This document shows, piece after piece, positions 51,004 through 62,035 of a stretch of 64,000 bases of DNA (within the stretch, counting starts at the first letter, position 1; each line of letters opens with the position of its first letter). The translations under genes and the position numbers were made by a program. Under the pieces are notes generated by a model that saw only the letters and a list, made by a program, of their open reading frames with translations, had not been told where the DNA came from and did no database searches. Source of the stretch: Doryteuthis pealeii (taxonomy: Eukaryota > Mollusca > Cephalopoda > Myopsida > Loliginidae); NCBI GenBank assembly GCA_023376005.1, contig CM042138.1, forward strand, positions 93,479,546 to 93,543,545, written 5' to 3'.

Positions 51004-51734
51004 AACAGGAAAGAACTAAGAATCACAAAGAGGACTTTGCTAAGTATTCATTTATATCACGAAGATATTCCGTTTGTGTATCTACGTTCCCGTTTGGTGT
51101 ACACGTCAATAAAAGTCTTCAAGTTACAAGAATTGTATGCCTAAGCAGGATATCTTAGTCTCTACGAATCACCTCTTCACCCTATATATTTACGATTCAA
51201 TTTTCTCCACGAGAAAATAAGTGGAAGGTATAATAGATTAGCTATTAAGCTTAGAAAAAATGATAATTAAATCCTCGTCTACCACCTCATCTTTCTATAT
51301 GTGAGTTTAATGTCGACTAATACCTGGGAACGTTCTGTCACATCATTGTCTGAAAAGATTGAACCCGTAGGCGGTCATTAGATTAAATGACTAATAAGCT
51401 AAAACGCCGCCCGTAATTCTCAGAAGAAGAAGAAGAAGAAGAAGAAGAAGAAGAAGGAGGAGGAGGAGGAAATCGTATTAAAATGAACAATAACTAACCA
51501 AATTGCTTTTAAGAGACAATCAAAGAGAATGAATCACATTGATACAAAATTTTTGTAATATCGGCAACTAAATATTTTTAATCTTCTTTACTCAAAATGA
51601 GAGGAGTCTTCATATTTCAATCTTTGTCTGATGTTATTTTATTCCTTTTTTTTTCTTCACTTCTACTTTGAAATATCATAATTGAAAATAAATCAGATTT
51701 TGCAATAAAAAAAGAGAAAACAATGAATGCAATC
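51004..51734. other. Unassigned with (AAG)n-(GAG)n at 51421-51470
   Basis: Apart from the trinucleotide run, nothing recognised. Confidence 0.45.
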
Positions 51735-51995
51735 AAAAGGTCTAATGTCCTGGGTATGACATTCCAGTTTTGGAGCTCTAGGGAGCGTGGAGTACCTCTT
51801 TATCACCATTACTCCCAGGTCCACTCTGACCCAGAGTTTTAGCACCTGTTAGGGTCCCATCTATGGGCATAACAGAAAAAATGAGTTTCAACAAAATTTT
51901 GAATACCCATCAGGAATGAATAAAACTAAACTTCTTTGGCATAAAATAACCCGACAACGGTTGGCATGCCGTAAAACTAACCAACCAAAAGTTAA
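51735..51995 (+). repeat. Repeat A, 3' half
   Basis: TAATGTCCTGGGTATGACAT, CATTACTCCCAGGTCCACTC, ATAAAATAACCCGACAAC, GGTTGGCATGCCGTAAAAC, CCAACC. Confidence 0.75.
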
Positions 51996-52239
51996 ATTTC
52001 CCTACCAATACAGAAGTTAAGTCAAATACCAGATCTCTTGTTGGTTAGTTGGTTGGCTATATTTTACCAGACTAGATAGATAGATAGATATAATAGGAGT
52101 AACAAGAGATCACATAACTGTTAGATCAGCAGTCAATATTAGATAGATAGATAGATAGATAGATAGATATTTTTACCAGACATTCTTTCTTCTATTTTTT
52201 ATTACATCTATTTTGAATTTGTCTTAGCGTTGGGGAATG
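51996..52239. repeat. (GATA)n tracts
   Basis: GATA runs at 52073-52091 and 52140-52170 flank a short unique stretch; each is preceded or followed by TTTTACCAGAC. Confidence 0.7.
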
Positions 52240-52360
52240 TTTTACACAAGGTCAGTTTTTAAGCGCACTTCAATAAGTTTGAATTGAGAGTTTTACTTCT
52301 CTTATAATAGTTGCTTAACCAAGATTAAAGAGCACATTCTGCCCTACTATTTATCTATAG
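52240..52360 (-). repeat. SINE-B fragment
   Basis: TTAAGCGCACTTCAATAAGT, GTTGCTTAACCAAGATTAAA, GAGCACATTCTGCCCTACTA, CTATAGCTGATGGAG. Confidence 0.7.
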
Positions 52361-52612
52361 CTGATGGAGAATATAAAAATATCGAAAAAGACTGGTGTCA
52401 TTGGATTTACACCTCGAGTTGTACAGGAAACGACAATAAGCATTTTCTGTAATCATCGTGATTCTTCTCGTGACACATGTCGGAATGAAAGGCTTTCAAA
52501 AACAATGATGTCATTATTTGAACGAAACTTTAAAATTCTTCGGCACCTGCTTGATCAGCAGTCAAACTATTAAAAATTATTTCCCAGGTTGGGTCATTAC
52601 GATGCTCGGATA
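52361..52612. other. Unassigned
   Basis: Open for 69 codons on the plus strand (52364-52573) without a recognisable motif. Confidence 0.35.
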
Positions 52613-52712
52613 CACAGGTAATACCGAGGAAGATCGGATGATAAGCGGCTAAACGTTGTGTTTTACACAGGCCACAATAATGATGAGAACGACAGTCCGA
52701 AACATCAAAATT
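52613..52712 (+). repeat. Family F, diverged monomer
   Basis: ACCGAGGAAGATCGGATGAT, GCGGCTAAACGTTGTG, CAATAATGATGAGAACGACA, GTCCGAAACATC follow the F order with a decayed core. Confidence 0.5.
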
Positions 52713-52729
52713 ATTGAAGTATTTCTTCG

Positions 52730-53195
52730 TTGAGAAATGTATTTATCCAGAATGCTTTATTCTTCCAGGCCGTTGTCGTGTCAGTACTGCTGTATGGCTG
52801 CACAACCTGGATCCTAACAAAGCGACTAGAGAATAAACTAGATTGGAGCTGTACAAGAATGCTGCATATGATCCAGAACAAGACGTGGAAACAACACCCC
52901 CCACGAGAAAACAGCTGTACGGCCACCTGCCACATATAACCCAAACCATCCGAGTAAGGCGGACAAGACACAACACTGCTGGAGAAGCAAGGACGAACTC
53001 ATAAGTGACGTTCTCCTGTGGAGGCCAGCACATGGCACACCATTGTGGGCCGACCAACAACGACGAACATTGACCAGCTCTGTGTGGATACAGATGCTGC
53101 ATAGAGGACTTCCCGAGAATGACGAGCGATAGGGACGGATGGAGAGAGATTGTCATGGGTATCCGTGCAAACGGCGCGACATGATGATGATGATG
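52730..53195 (+). pseudogene. LINE-Q fragment reaching its 3' tail
   Basis: Opens FFQAVVVSVLLYGCTTWILT, then KRLENKLDWSCTRMLHMIQN, then (frame change) RLYGHLPHITQTIRVRRTRH, LISDVLLWRPAHGTPL and the end GTCATGGGTATCCGTG. The tail is (ATG)n at 53181-53195. 5'-truncated with a frameshift near 52900. Confidence 0.75.
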
Positions 53196-53540
53196 ATTTA
53201 AATTCTGATTTTCTTTAAGTTATGTTTTTTCGTTGAACGGAAGTTTATATTCAGAATATGTAAATTCCGAAAATGTGTATATCGTAGTAGATATTTCTCC
53301 TGGCAGCAAAACAAAGGGAGTTTTTTTTTTTTCGTATAATGTAAATTCGATGTTTTCCATCGAAAGAAAAGAAAATATTTTTATTCATATGTGAATTCTG
53401 AAAATATGTATATTGTAAGAGATATTTCATTTAAGGTTTTCTATCGAACGAAAATGTTTCCTTTGGGTTTTCAGCTGTGAATCCTGATTTTCTTTTAAGA
53501 AACTAAAAGATATGAAAAACGTCACCACCAGCTTCAAAAT
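53196..53540. repeat. Degenerate direct repeats, AT-rich
   Basis: GAATTCTGAAAATATGTATA (53393) echoes AAATTCCGAAAATGTGTATA (53262), and GTAAATTCGATGTTTTCC, GGTTTTCTATCGAACG recur. Probably a decayed two-unit duplication. Confidence 0.5.
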
Positions 53541-53654
53541 ATACAAGTGTGTCTAAAACGAAACAAGACTGGTGGTCACAAAAAATTATTTAAATTCCAA
53601 ACAACAATTTACATGGTTTCCCCTTCAAAGTAATTTCTTCTGAATCTCATCATT

Positions 53655-54145
53655 GGCATTTCAGTCTTGGAAGACTATAATAAATTTTATATGTGCCCCT
53701 GAAGTTACAGCGCCTCCTGTGACTATGAAGTCCGATGTTTGAAAAACATTCTCGACTTTGCATTTGAAGGCTGTCCCTGAAGATGTTGATGTGCCGGTGC
53801 TTTGTTTCCGCTGCTTTCTTCTAGACCTCTTAGCTTCATGTATTGCGTCAGACTTCTGACATGAACAGTCCTCTACGGAGATTCTGTCGCCACCGAGGGC
53901 GGTCTTGAGACAAATTTTCCCAGCTGGAAGGGGCAATGCCAAAGCACCTGAGATCATTCTTGCAGACATCTTTGAATCGCAGCTGGGGGCGACCAATCTC
54001 TTTTAACAGATCTAAGCTCTGCATAAAGTATGTCCTTCGGGATTCGTCCATCATCCATCCGACGTACATGACCCAGCCATCGGAGACGACGTTGTCTCAG
54101 TAGAGAACACACGGTGGGGAGTTGAGCTCTCTCAAGAACCAATTC
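53655..54145 (-). pseudogene. LINE-J C-terminal fragment nested in MLE1
   Basis: Minus strand from 54145: VLERAQLPTVCSLLRQRRLR, then WLGHVRRMDDGRIPKDILYA, then GRPQLRFKDVCKNDLRCFGI, then SWENLSQDRPRWRQNLRRGL. This is the conserved C-terminal tail of a non-LTR retrotransposon with several frame changes, followed by a Ser/Thr/Lys-rich stretch and DFIVTGGAVTSGAHIK-like sequence near 53700. Confidence 0.75.
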
Positions 54146-54646
54146 TGAATCTAATTGTTAAATTTTCGCTATTTTAGGTGTTTAGTTCTTTTGTTGGCAA
54201 ATACAAATTGGTAGTGTGTTTCAGTTTAGTTGGTTAATCCTTGTTCCGTTCCTTGAAATCCTAGTGTTTGGGGTATCAGTAGATACTTCCTCTGACATAA
54301 AGTCTGTTGTATTCTTTGTAATCCTCCTATGTAGGTCTTAATCGCAGAAAGTTAAATTTGCAATTGATTTCAGGACAAATACCAACAACCTTAAATGCGT
54401 TCTATATCGTTTCTTATTGGCCAATTTCTACCGGAAATACCTGCTGCTGATGTTGGGGAAAGTTCATAAATATGAGTGAGAATTTGGCGTACATCTTATA
54501 TTCCAACACCCAAGGGCACCATATGGTGTAATGGTTAGCAAGCTAGACTCGCAAACCATTGTTAGTGCGTTGGATTCTCACTGGGCGCCCCGTACTTCTG
54601 GCCTTGTGCCACATCTAAACTAAGCTTAGTAAATAACTATATTCCA
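54146..54646. other. Unassigned part of the insert, ending in a tRNA-like head
   Basis: 54525-54600 has ATATGGTGTAATGGTTAGCA and GCGTTGGATTCTCACTGG, a plausible A-box/B-box pair of another tRNA SINE. The rest is unassigned. Confidence 0.4.
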
Positions 54647-54960
54647 ACACTAATGCACTTCCTCATCATCCTATGCCACACTTTTCTGCACTGCTGGAAG
54701 GATTCTTCTTAGATATCCCACAGCTCTGTTTTACGACTCTCTTGATGACCTCCAGGCCTTAAAAATAAGTCCCCTTAGTGATCCCCTTAAGGATCCTATT
54801 GAGCTTGGAGAAAAGAAGAATGTCACATGGACCAAGATCAGGTGTATAGGGAGGTTTTTTTTTCAATATGACAATGTTTCTCTTGGCCACTAAATACCGG
54901 ATGCTCACGGCGCGGTGAGCAGATTCATCTGTCTAAAAAGTAAACGGGACTATGTATTGG

Positions 54961-55458
54961 ATTTATCTAAGGTATAAGCTGTAAGAAAAGTCACCACTTA
55001 TATTTATAGACTATTCCAAGTAGCGGGAGCTGCATTGACCAATAAAAACCCAATAAACTTGTATTTAAGGTCATTGATAAATTGTCCTAAAGTTAGTTGC
55101 TTAATGGATTTCCTTCCAGAAGGATCAACAGACAAGGAGTTAAGCTATACTACATCTTTCTACTTCAAGGAATAAATCAAACTTTATGCCACAAGGAATA
55201 TTCTCTGAAACTGCACTCAATACAACAATGGAACTAAACTAAACTAAAAAAGGCAACAAGAAGAAATCTTCCAAACAATGTTGTTTTTCATGTCCAGAGG
55301 ACTTGCGATCATTCGAACGGTCAACCGACGATCACCACACACCACCTGCCTAACATTGACCTCAGTCCTGCTTGCTGAACGCCTAACACTTCTGGTGATC
55401 TTCCAACTACTCACACCCTGGTCTCTGCTGTTGTTCTAATATTATAAAAAATAGCAGG
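54961..55458. other. Unassigned
   Basis: 55290-55440 is less AT-rich and could be more of the mariner copy, but no motif is secure. Confidence 0.35.
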
Positions 55459-55459
55459 A

Positions 55460-55520
<61 letters not shown>
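55459..55520. repeat. (CT)n microsatellite
   Basis: CT run followed by (CATA)n to 55540. Confidence 0.95.
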
Positions 55521-55521
<1 letters not shown>

Positions 55522-55651
55522 CATACATACATACATACATATATATGCATATATATACATTTATACACACACAAGGTATGTCATAAAAGTATCGAGATGT
55601 ATTTACCAAGATAGAAATGAACAATGAATGGAACGTTAATTTTTTCAGAAT

Positions 55652-55701
55652 ACAAGGTGTGTCAAAAGTACAAATAATCTCTATACTTTTTTGACACACC
55701 T

Positions 55702-55703
<2 letters not shown>
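55652..55703. mobile_element. Minimal mariner MITE (inverted ends only)
   Basis: CAAGGTGTGTCAAAAGTAC at the left and TTTTTTGACACACCTTG at the right are inverted repeats around about 16 nt. It is flanked by TA and CA/TA. A related single end (AAGGTATGTCATAAAAGTA) lies at 55574. Confidence 0.75.

Positions 55704-55760
<57 letters not shown>
55704..55760. repeat. (TA)n microsatellite
   Basis: Uninterrupted TA run directly upstream of the PLE fragment. Confidence 0.95.
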
Positions 55761-55764
<4 letters not shown>

Positions 55765-57110
55765 AGAATCTGCACCGACGACAATGAGCTAAGACAACAA
55801 ATAAATAAACTAAGACAACAGTTCTCAGCACGTAGATACTCCCACACTTTAATAGATAGCCAGGTAGCCAAAGCTATCTCCATCCCTAGACAAGAAACCC
55901 TAAAATCAAAGCACAAAAAGGAGACACATCTTATCCCCCTAATAACGACATTTAATAACACCCTCCCACCACTAATCAAATAATCAAAAAACAATGGAAC
56001 ATCCTGAAAATAAACCCAGAACTAAGAGATATTTTCCAAGAAGCCTGTATAGTGACCTATCGGCGACCTCATAACCTCAGAGAAATGATAGGAGGTAACA
56101 ACATACTAAACAATAAAGTAGTCAACATGAGACCCATAATTAACTCCACAAAATTCGGCCAGCCCTGTAGTACAAAAACAACTTATGCTGCAAACAAATA
56201 AAAGCAACAGACACATTTACAAGCTCAACAACAAAACAAACCTTTAAAATCTACCATGAATCAAACCGCAAAAGCAAAAACGTGATTTACCTACTCGATT
56301 GTATTAAATGCCAGAAGCAATACGTTGGGAAATCTGAATGGGAATTTTACTTTAGGCTTAATAACTACAGACACCGAATAAAAAATACAGACTACAGCAA
56401 GCTCATCCCAGTCGAGCAACACTTCCGACTGGATGATCATGACTTTGACAGAGACGCCAAATTTACCTCATTGAAAGAATTCAAAGAGATACCGACACCA
56501 AATCTGTAATCGAAAACCACAAGTACAGATGGATAAAAAAGATAAAAAGCTTTCATCCGTTTGGCTTTAATCAAAAAACAAGCCCACTTTAACATAGGGC
56601 AATAAAACTGTCTACACCTAGGGTGGCCGATGTCACCTAAATAAACAAACACTGACCACCACGCATCAAACAAGCCACTATTGACCCAATTAAAAATCTA
56701 GAAGTCACGCGATACATACACACACTCACATTCACACACATATATGTAAACACACACATACATTTATATGTATACACATATAGTCATACACACAACTCCC
56801 ATGAACCCTCCCTCACATATATAAGAGAATTTAAACAAAAATAACCCACCTCATAGAGGTTCTTCACGGAACAACTGGACATGCTACTACTAACACACTC
56901 GTCTACCCGGATTCTAATAGCATGTCAAACCCTCAAAAACACTTCAACTTTTATAGTTCTTCTATATTGCTCCCTTTCTAATAATCTATAAACAATTTCT
57001 TCAAATAAGAAATTTTCTCCTGACGATGACCTATGGTCGAAACTAGTTGAGAATAAACAACATACAAGAAATATTCCTGATTGTCTTATTACTTTTTGTT
57101 CATACTATAT
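55755..57110 (+). pseudogene. Penelope-like retroelement, 3' part with GIY-YIG domain and 3' UTR
   Basis: 55760-55983 encodes RRICTDDNELRQQINKLRQQ and HLIPLITTFNNTLPPLIK, the region after the RT core of PLEs. 55990-56190 continues (frame change) with WNILKINPELRDIFQEACIV, TYRRPHNLREMIGG and FGQPCSTKT. 56270-56509 is the GIY-YIG nuclease: NVIYLLDCIKCQKQYVGKSE, then FYFRLNNYRHRI. 56490-56600 adds SVIENHKYRWIKKIKSFHPF. The domain pairs VIYLLD with QYVG (the GIY and YIG strands) followed by the Arg and His helix. The RT catalytic part is missing and there are two or three frameshifts. The 3' UTR to 57110 holds a hammerhead-like core. PLEs insert by target-primed reverse transcription. Confidence 0.82.
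57020..57048 (+). ncRNA. Hammerhead-like core in the PLE 3' UTR
   Basis: CTGACGA (57020-57026), stem GACC/GGTC with loop TAT, GAAAC (57039-57043), loop TA and GTT (57046-57048). This gives core, helix II and a 2-bp helix III in the right order; position 7 may be any base. Helix I with CTC upstream and GAG downstream (CTC/GAG, partial) is plausible. Hammerheads are known in PLEs. Confidence 0.6.
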
Positions 57111-57522
57111 ATATATGTATTTTTAGTTGACCTATTTAAAGGTTAGTAAGTGTAATAAACCCATTGCCGACTACTGTACGTGCAATATAATGTTATCTCT
57201 GTACACTTGCTGAAGCATTTCAAGTGATGGAATTTTTTCTCAACCGGAGCAAAAATTTTATGTTTATTTTTACTCGGTGTTCATGGTTCGTTCTTCTGTT
57301 CATAGCTTTGTGACCTAAGAAAGTGATGTTCCAAAAAATGTAACTGGTGCAGAAAGCTAAGATTACGGTAATACACACCGTAATATCAGGTTATATTATA
57401 ACACAATCCGCTTATCCCTCTTTTGCCCATAGCTCACACAGCTCACCTAGTCTCGTTAATTTTTAGATAATCCTCGCACAACGACCTTCCAGTTCCAGGT
57501 TGTTGATTTTGTGCCAATTACA

Positions 57523-57530
<8 letters not shown>
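57111..57530. other. Unassigned
   Basis: Nothing recognised. Confidence 0.35.

Positions 57531-57582
<52 letters not shown>
57531..57582. repeat. (TA)n microsatellite
   Basis: Uninterrupted TA run. Confidence 0.95.
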
Positions 57583-57584
<2 letters not shown>

Positions 57585-57690
57585 GTAGGTAGAAGGATGG
57601 TGAACAAGAAATTCGGACGAAACGTTTCAACTCTCTGATTTGTTTTGAGGTGTCATTTCTTGTTCACCATCCTTCTATCTACCTCATACT
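57583..57690. repeat. Short fold-back
   Basis: TGAGGTAGGTAGAAGGATGG, TGAACAAGAAAT pairs with ATTTCTTGTTCACCATCC, TTCTATCTACCTCA. The centre contains GGACGAAACGTTTC. It is followed by TACTGTTGGATT as at 43430-43440. Confidence 0.75.
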
Positions 57691-57719
57691 GTTGGATTCT
57701 ACTACATCCATCCTATCTC

Positions 57720-57720
<1 letters not shown>

Positions 57721-57785
<65 letters not shown>
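57721..57785. repeat. (CA)n-(TA)n microsatellite
   Basis: CA run to 57742, TA run to 57784. Confidence 0.95.
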
Positions 57786-57786
<1 letters not shown>

Positions 57787-57794
57787 ACTCCTCT

Positions 57795-58065
57795 GGGCGA
57801 GCCGGATGCAAGGTCACTTTCTTAAGCGGATTAAACAGGTTGAATTTAGAGTTTTCGTTCCCCTTGACCTGTTACCCAGCCAAGGTTAAATAACTCAGTC
57901 TGTCATACTATTTACCCATAGCTGGAGGGAAAATAGTTAGATGCATATGTTTACCAAGGGTATTAGCGCCATGTGAAATGCAAACAGTCTCCCTTAGGAT
58001 TTGAATTCGGGTCCACGAGTTTATTTCCTAAGACTCTAACCATTACATGACGCCCCTCTAAAAGA
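57795..58065 (-). repeat. SINE-B, full-length
   Basis: Minus strand: head from GGGGCGTCATGTAATGG (58060-58044), B-box region GGACCCGAATTCAAATCC, body CTCCAGCTATGGGTAAATAG, CAGACTGAGTTATTTAACC, GAACGAAAACTCTAAATTC, CAACCTGTTTAATCCGC. Confidence 0.85.
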
Positions 58066-58626
58066 TATAATACATGAAAAAAAGCTTGAATTTCTTACTC
58101 TAAAGAAAAGAAAACGAAAGCAATATTTTGTTTGTTAAAATTTTCAATGAGTATTTTTTATTTATTTATTTATTTGTTTTGTTCTCCTGAAGAGGTTAAT
58201 GGGTTAGGTGGTCATGAGGTTAGGCCTTGTAAAGATAAAACACCTGTATGTTAGTACACATAAGTAAATAACATAAGACAGTTATTAACAATAAAAAAAA
58301 GTTTTATAAATCTATAAATTTACATTATTTTTTAAGGTTTTTGAAAGATAAGCAATATTTTCGGTAAATCTCTTAGGTAGCAAAAATCTTTTTAAAAAAA
58401 CATTCTTAGAATATTTCTTTTTTATATGCATGTGTGTGTCTTCTAGAATAACAGAAATATGAGGATTCTCTTGATGTGTATGTGTATATGCGTAAGTGTT
58501 TCAAGGGGAAAAGAAAAGCAACATAAAGTGGTATTTATAAGACTGTTGATGTATAAAACACTAAAGTTGGTGTGATATGAGGTTAGAGGTCGGTAGGATG
58601 GTCGAGTGGTAGGTGGTAAGTATATA
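58066..58626. other. Unassigned
   Basis: AT-rich, no recognised family. Confidence 0.35.
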
Positions 58627-59285
58627 TACAGGGTCATTGAAAAGTAACTCCCTATCTTAAACTATTTATATTTTTCATACGCAGTTAAATTTTTCTCAAT
58701 TCTTTAATGTATATTCCTTAATATACAGGGTGATTGAAAAGTAATTCCCCATGTTAAACTATTCATAATTTCTTTTATAAGCTGATACTTTTTTTTTTTC
58801 TTTAATTTGTGTTCCTTAATATATGGCATTTAAATCTATGTTGTTGTTGGTGGTGCTCCTCTACATTTTGCTATTGTTGTTCATGAATGGCTAAATCCCT
58901 ATGTTCCTGGGAGAAGGATAGGTAGAGGTGGTCTGCATGAGTGGCCGAACAGAAGCCCTCATTTAACACCTTGAGACTTATTCTTTTAGGTTGCTTTAAG
59001 AAGCAAGTCTACTCTATGATACCAATTACTTTGGAAGAACTTAAAGGACGAATATGAGAATTTATTTCTGCTATTCCACAAAAGTTCCTGTCAAGATCAG
59101 TTGATGCGATTCCCAAGCGGATTGAGAGACTAGAGACGAATGCTTTTGCCCATCTAGAATTTTCAATAAACCACCATGTTATGTGTGTTTTTCTCATGTT
59201 CATATCTTGTAAAAATAATGATTCAGAAATAAATTCTAAGATTTTTAAAAATAGGAATGGGAGTTACATTACAATCACCCGATGA
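58627..59285 (+). pseudogene. MLE2 mariner-superfamily transposon, internally deleted
   Basis: The left end CAGGGTCATTGAAAAGTAAC (58631) is repeated as CAGGGTGATTGAAAAGTAAT (58728), so two left ends are nested. The right end reads GGAGTTACATTACAATCACC in inverse (59260-59279). 58905-59165 (+) encodes with breaks GRGGLHEWPNRSPHLTP, YSMIPITLEELKGRI, REFISAIPQ and DAIPKRIERLETNAFAHLEF, the C-terminal catalytic end of a transposase. A deletion has removed the first catalytic Asp. Confidence 0.7.
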
Positions 59286-59982
59286 CTGTGACCTGGAACA
59301 ACACACACACAGGATGAGATGCAAAACCTTATATGGTGAACGCCTCAAAGTTGTCCATCACTTTGTCTATCTTGAGAGCACATTATCAAACGGCCAACAC
59401 ATTAGATAAAGACATTTCCCTTTTGTTTGTTTTTGAGAAGAGGGTTTGGAGCAAGCTGGATGTATACAGAGTCTGTGTACTCACTGCCCTTTTGTACGCC
59501 TGTGAGACCTGGGTTGTTTACAAACGACATCCGATACTCGAGAGATTCCATCAGAATTGTCTTCGCAGGATTTTAGGGATAGAATGGTTGTCATTTACAT
59601 CAGACAATACAATACTTGAAAGATGCCATCTGCCTAGTATTGAGAGTTTTTAATCCTTAGATCACGTCTTCGTTCATCTGCTCATCTAGTTCGCATGAAT
59701 GATTGCCGAATGCCAAACAACTATTTTACGGGGAATCTCAACTGGCAAACGTCGTCAGTGCAAACCCAAATTGAGGTGTAAGGACTGCCTCAAGGACACT
59801 CTAAATAACACTGCTATTGTTGTGGAGGACTGGAAGACGCTAGCTTGTAATATACCTGGCTGGAGAGCCACCGTATACCTGTCTGTGGAAGAATTTGAGT
59901 CCAACCGGATTAAACCCCAAAAATTGAAACGGGCTATTAGAAGGGTAATTTTCATCCCAGTAACATTCAAAGTGGAGAAGTT

Positions 59983-59985
<3 letters not shown>
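59286..59985 (+). pseudogene. LINE-J C-terminal fragment
   Basis: 59333-59653 is open for 106 codons: VYRVCVLTALLYACETWVVY, KRHPILERFHQNCLRRILGI, LERCHLPSIES. After a frame change, 59699-59900 reads GISTGKRRQCKPKLRCKDCL, KDTLNNTAIVVEDWKTLA and NIPGWRATVYLSVEEFE. This is the thumb-like post-RT region through GKR...KRYKD...LK...W of a non-LTR element. The RT core and terminal zinc finger are missing. Confidence 0.75.
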
Positions 59986-60026
<41 letters not shown>

Positions 60027-60482
60027 GGGGGGTAGATTGATTGATTGATAGATAGATAGACAGATAGATACGATTGTATTTCGAGTAGAACTAAGAGGAA
60101 ATGGATCAAAATGGAAATGAGGCTCGCGACTGTTTCATAATGATGGCAGTTAGGCTAAAAATTCCCACACACAAAGAATTTTCAAAGCACGAAGAAAAAG
60201 GAAAAAATAACTTTTTGAGATGTTGTGTCGTAGGTAAGAACAAAAATAGTCCAAGAGATATCGACTCCTTAGGGGCAATAACAAAATTTGCATAAAAGTT
60301 AATTTTATCCTTCAAATCATTTGGTATTCGTAAAAATATTCATGAGAGAAAATTCTAATATCAAATCTAATTCGGTAAGCTCTAGACACACAGATATCAC
60401 CAGCATCAAAATATTTACATGAAAGAAACAACACAACACTTTGATTGTAAAAATCTATCAAAAATACATTATTTATTCCCAG
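59986..60482. other. (TA)n, (GATA)n and unassigned DNA
   Basis: TA run 59985-60023, GATA/GATT units 60035-60070, then nothing recognised. Confidence 0.5.
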
Positions 60483-60610
60483 CAAATATATGCACCCTCC
60501 TCTGGGTGCAATTATTTCAGTTTTAATGTAATAAAGTATTATATTAAGTAATATAAATAATATATATATAATGAAACTATATAATATAATATATAATATA
60601 TATATACATA

Positions 60611-60658
<48 letters not shown>

Positions 60659-61519
60659 AGTAAAGTAAAGTCGTCGGAGCGGCCTAATGTCGGTACCAGC
60701 CAAGCAGCGAGGGAGTCTATCCCCTTTTCACTAGCGCTAGACCAAGGAGATTATTTTAGCGTCTGAGGTGGAGCGCTACACCTACCATCAGCTCCTTACT
60801 TTACCGCACAGATCCCTGTGCTACTCATAACGGTGAGTTGGCGAGGACGGGTATCGAACTAGGAACCTTTTGGTTTCTAGCCGAAATATAAATATAATAA
60901 TATATATATATAAACTATAATATAATAATATAATATATATATAGAAACTATATAATTTTTAATATAATATATATATAATGAAACTAAATAAGAATGCAGA
61001 TTAAAAAATTGAAACATAAAGGTTATAATCGAAAAATAAAACAGCTAAAACTTACTCTTCCATTACCCCCGTCTTTCATTGCTAACTTTTCCTAATTTAA
61101 CTATTTAGTTAATATAGGAAGTAAAGAATAAGATTACAATTATTTCTTTTTGTTAATGGATTTCTTTTAAGATTTATCCTCAATATGTTTGTTTATATTC
61201 ATTAAGATAAAACTAAAACAATCAGAAACCAATAATACTAAGCACATATTTATTAAAATCATTTTTTATATCAATATGCAAATTAGCCGTCCCGTTTACA
61301 CTGTAAACCGCTATTTTGTTGTTTATATAAATACAATTGCATGTTATTAATATGTAGATATGGTCAACAGTATTAATAAGGTAAAATAATTTTATTAATA
61401 AGTGAGGTTTTGATGAAAAATAAAATCATGGATATTGTGACGTTAATAACGAAGGGAATTGTGAATTGAGTAGTTATATAGTTTCGTTACATACAGAAAA
61501 ATACTCCATTAAAATAAGA
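60483..61519 (-). mobile_element. Hel3 copy 2, with nested SINE-K and (TA)n
   Basis: It begins TCTTATTTTAATGGAG at 61519 on the minus strand, directly after the CTAA end of the next copy. Its 3' end has the perfect hairpin TGCACCC, AGAGGA, GGGTGCA then TATATTTGCTGG (60509-60484). 60655-60885 (SINE-K) and several (TA)n tracts are later insertions or expansions. Confidence 0.65.
60655..60885 (-). repeat. SINE-K nested in Hel3
   Basis: The tail (AGTAAAGTAAAGTC) lies at 60657-60673, then GTCGGTACCAGCCAAGCAGC, GAGGGAGTCTATCCCC, GGTGAGTTGGCGAGGACGG. The head is truncated at GGTTTCTAGCCGAA. Confidence 0.85.
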
Positions 61520-62035
61520 TTAGCAAGAATATGCACCCCCCAGGCATAAGTATTAAAGTTTTTATATAATGAAATATATTGAATAAGAGAGACTAACGAA
61601 ATTAAATAAGAACGTATATAAAAATATAACACTTATTTTAATTGTATTTTAATTGATTTCTATATAAAATCATTCAGAAGGTTGATTTTAAAATGTTGGA
61701 GAATAAAACAAAATATTAGAGATCAATAACACCAAGTAATTATTTACTCAACCTGGTTTTGTTAAAACCAGTATGCAAATTAACCGCACATCTATTACGT
61801 AAACTTTTATTTCGTATTGATATATATGACACATTTCAGGATTTTAAACGTTTTAAACAAATCTAACTCATACTTTCCTAGAGGCATCGTTGATAATATT
61901 TATTCTGTGTACAAATGATTTTGATACAAACTAAATACTCAATGATAAACTTACGCAATTCATAAGGGCATTGTGACGCAATTATTGACGTATTTTCTGT
62001 CTCAGACACACACCGAATCTCCATTATAATAAGAT
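61520..62035 (-). mobile_element. Hel3 copy 1, near full-length
   Basis: Minus strand: 5' TCTTATTATAATGGAGATTC (from 62034), interior GCGGTTAATTTGCATACTGG, AACAAAACCAGGTTGAGT, and 3' ATGCCTGGGGGGTGCAT then ATTCTTGCTAA at 61520. The TC start and CTAA end fit Helitron termini. Non-coding. Confidence 0.65.

Larger units (their letters stand above)
53541..54960 (-). pseudogene. MLE1 third copy, split by an inserted segment
   Basis: 53545-53650 matches the left end of MLE1 (ACAAGACTGGTGGTCAC, CCCCTTCAAAGTAATTTC). Matching resumes at about 54647 (TAATGCACTTCCTCATCATC, CACTGCTGGAAGGATTCTTC, CACATGGACCAAGATCAGG). About 1 kb between them carries LINE-J and a SINE-like head. Broken transposase only. 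Confidence 0.7.

Noticed and set aside
53661..53996. 111-codon minus frame as an independent gene
   Set aside because: It is one frame of the LINE-J C-terminal fragment.
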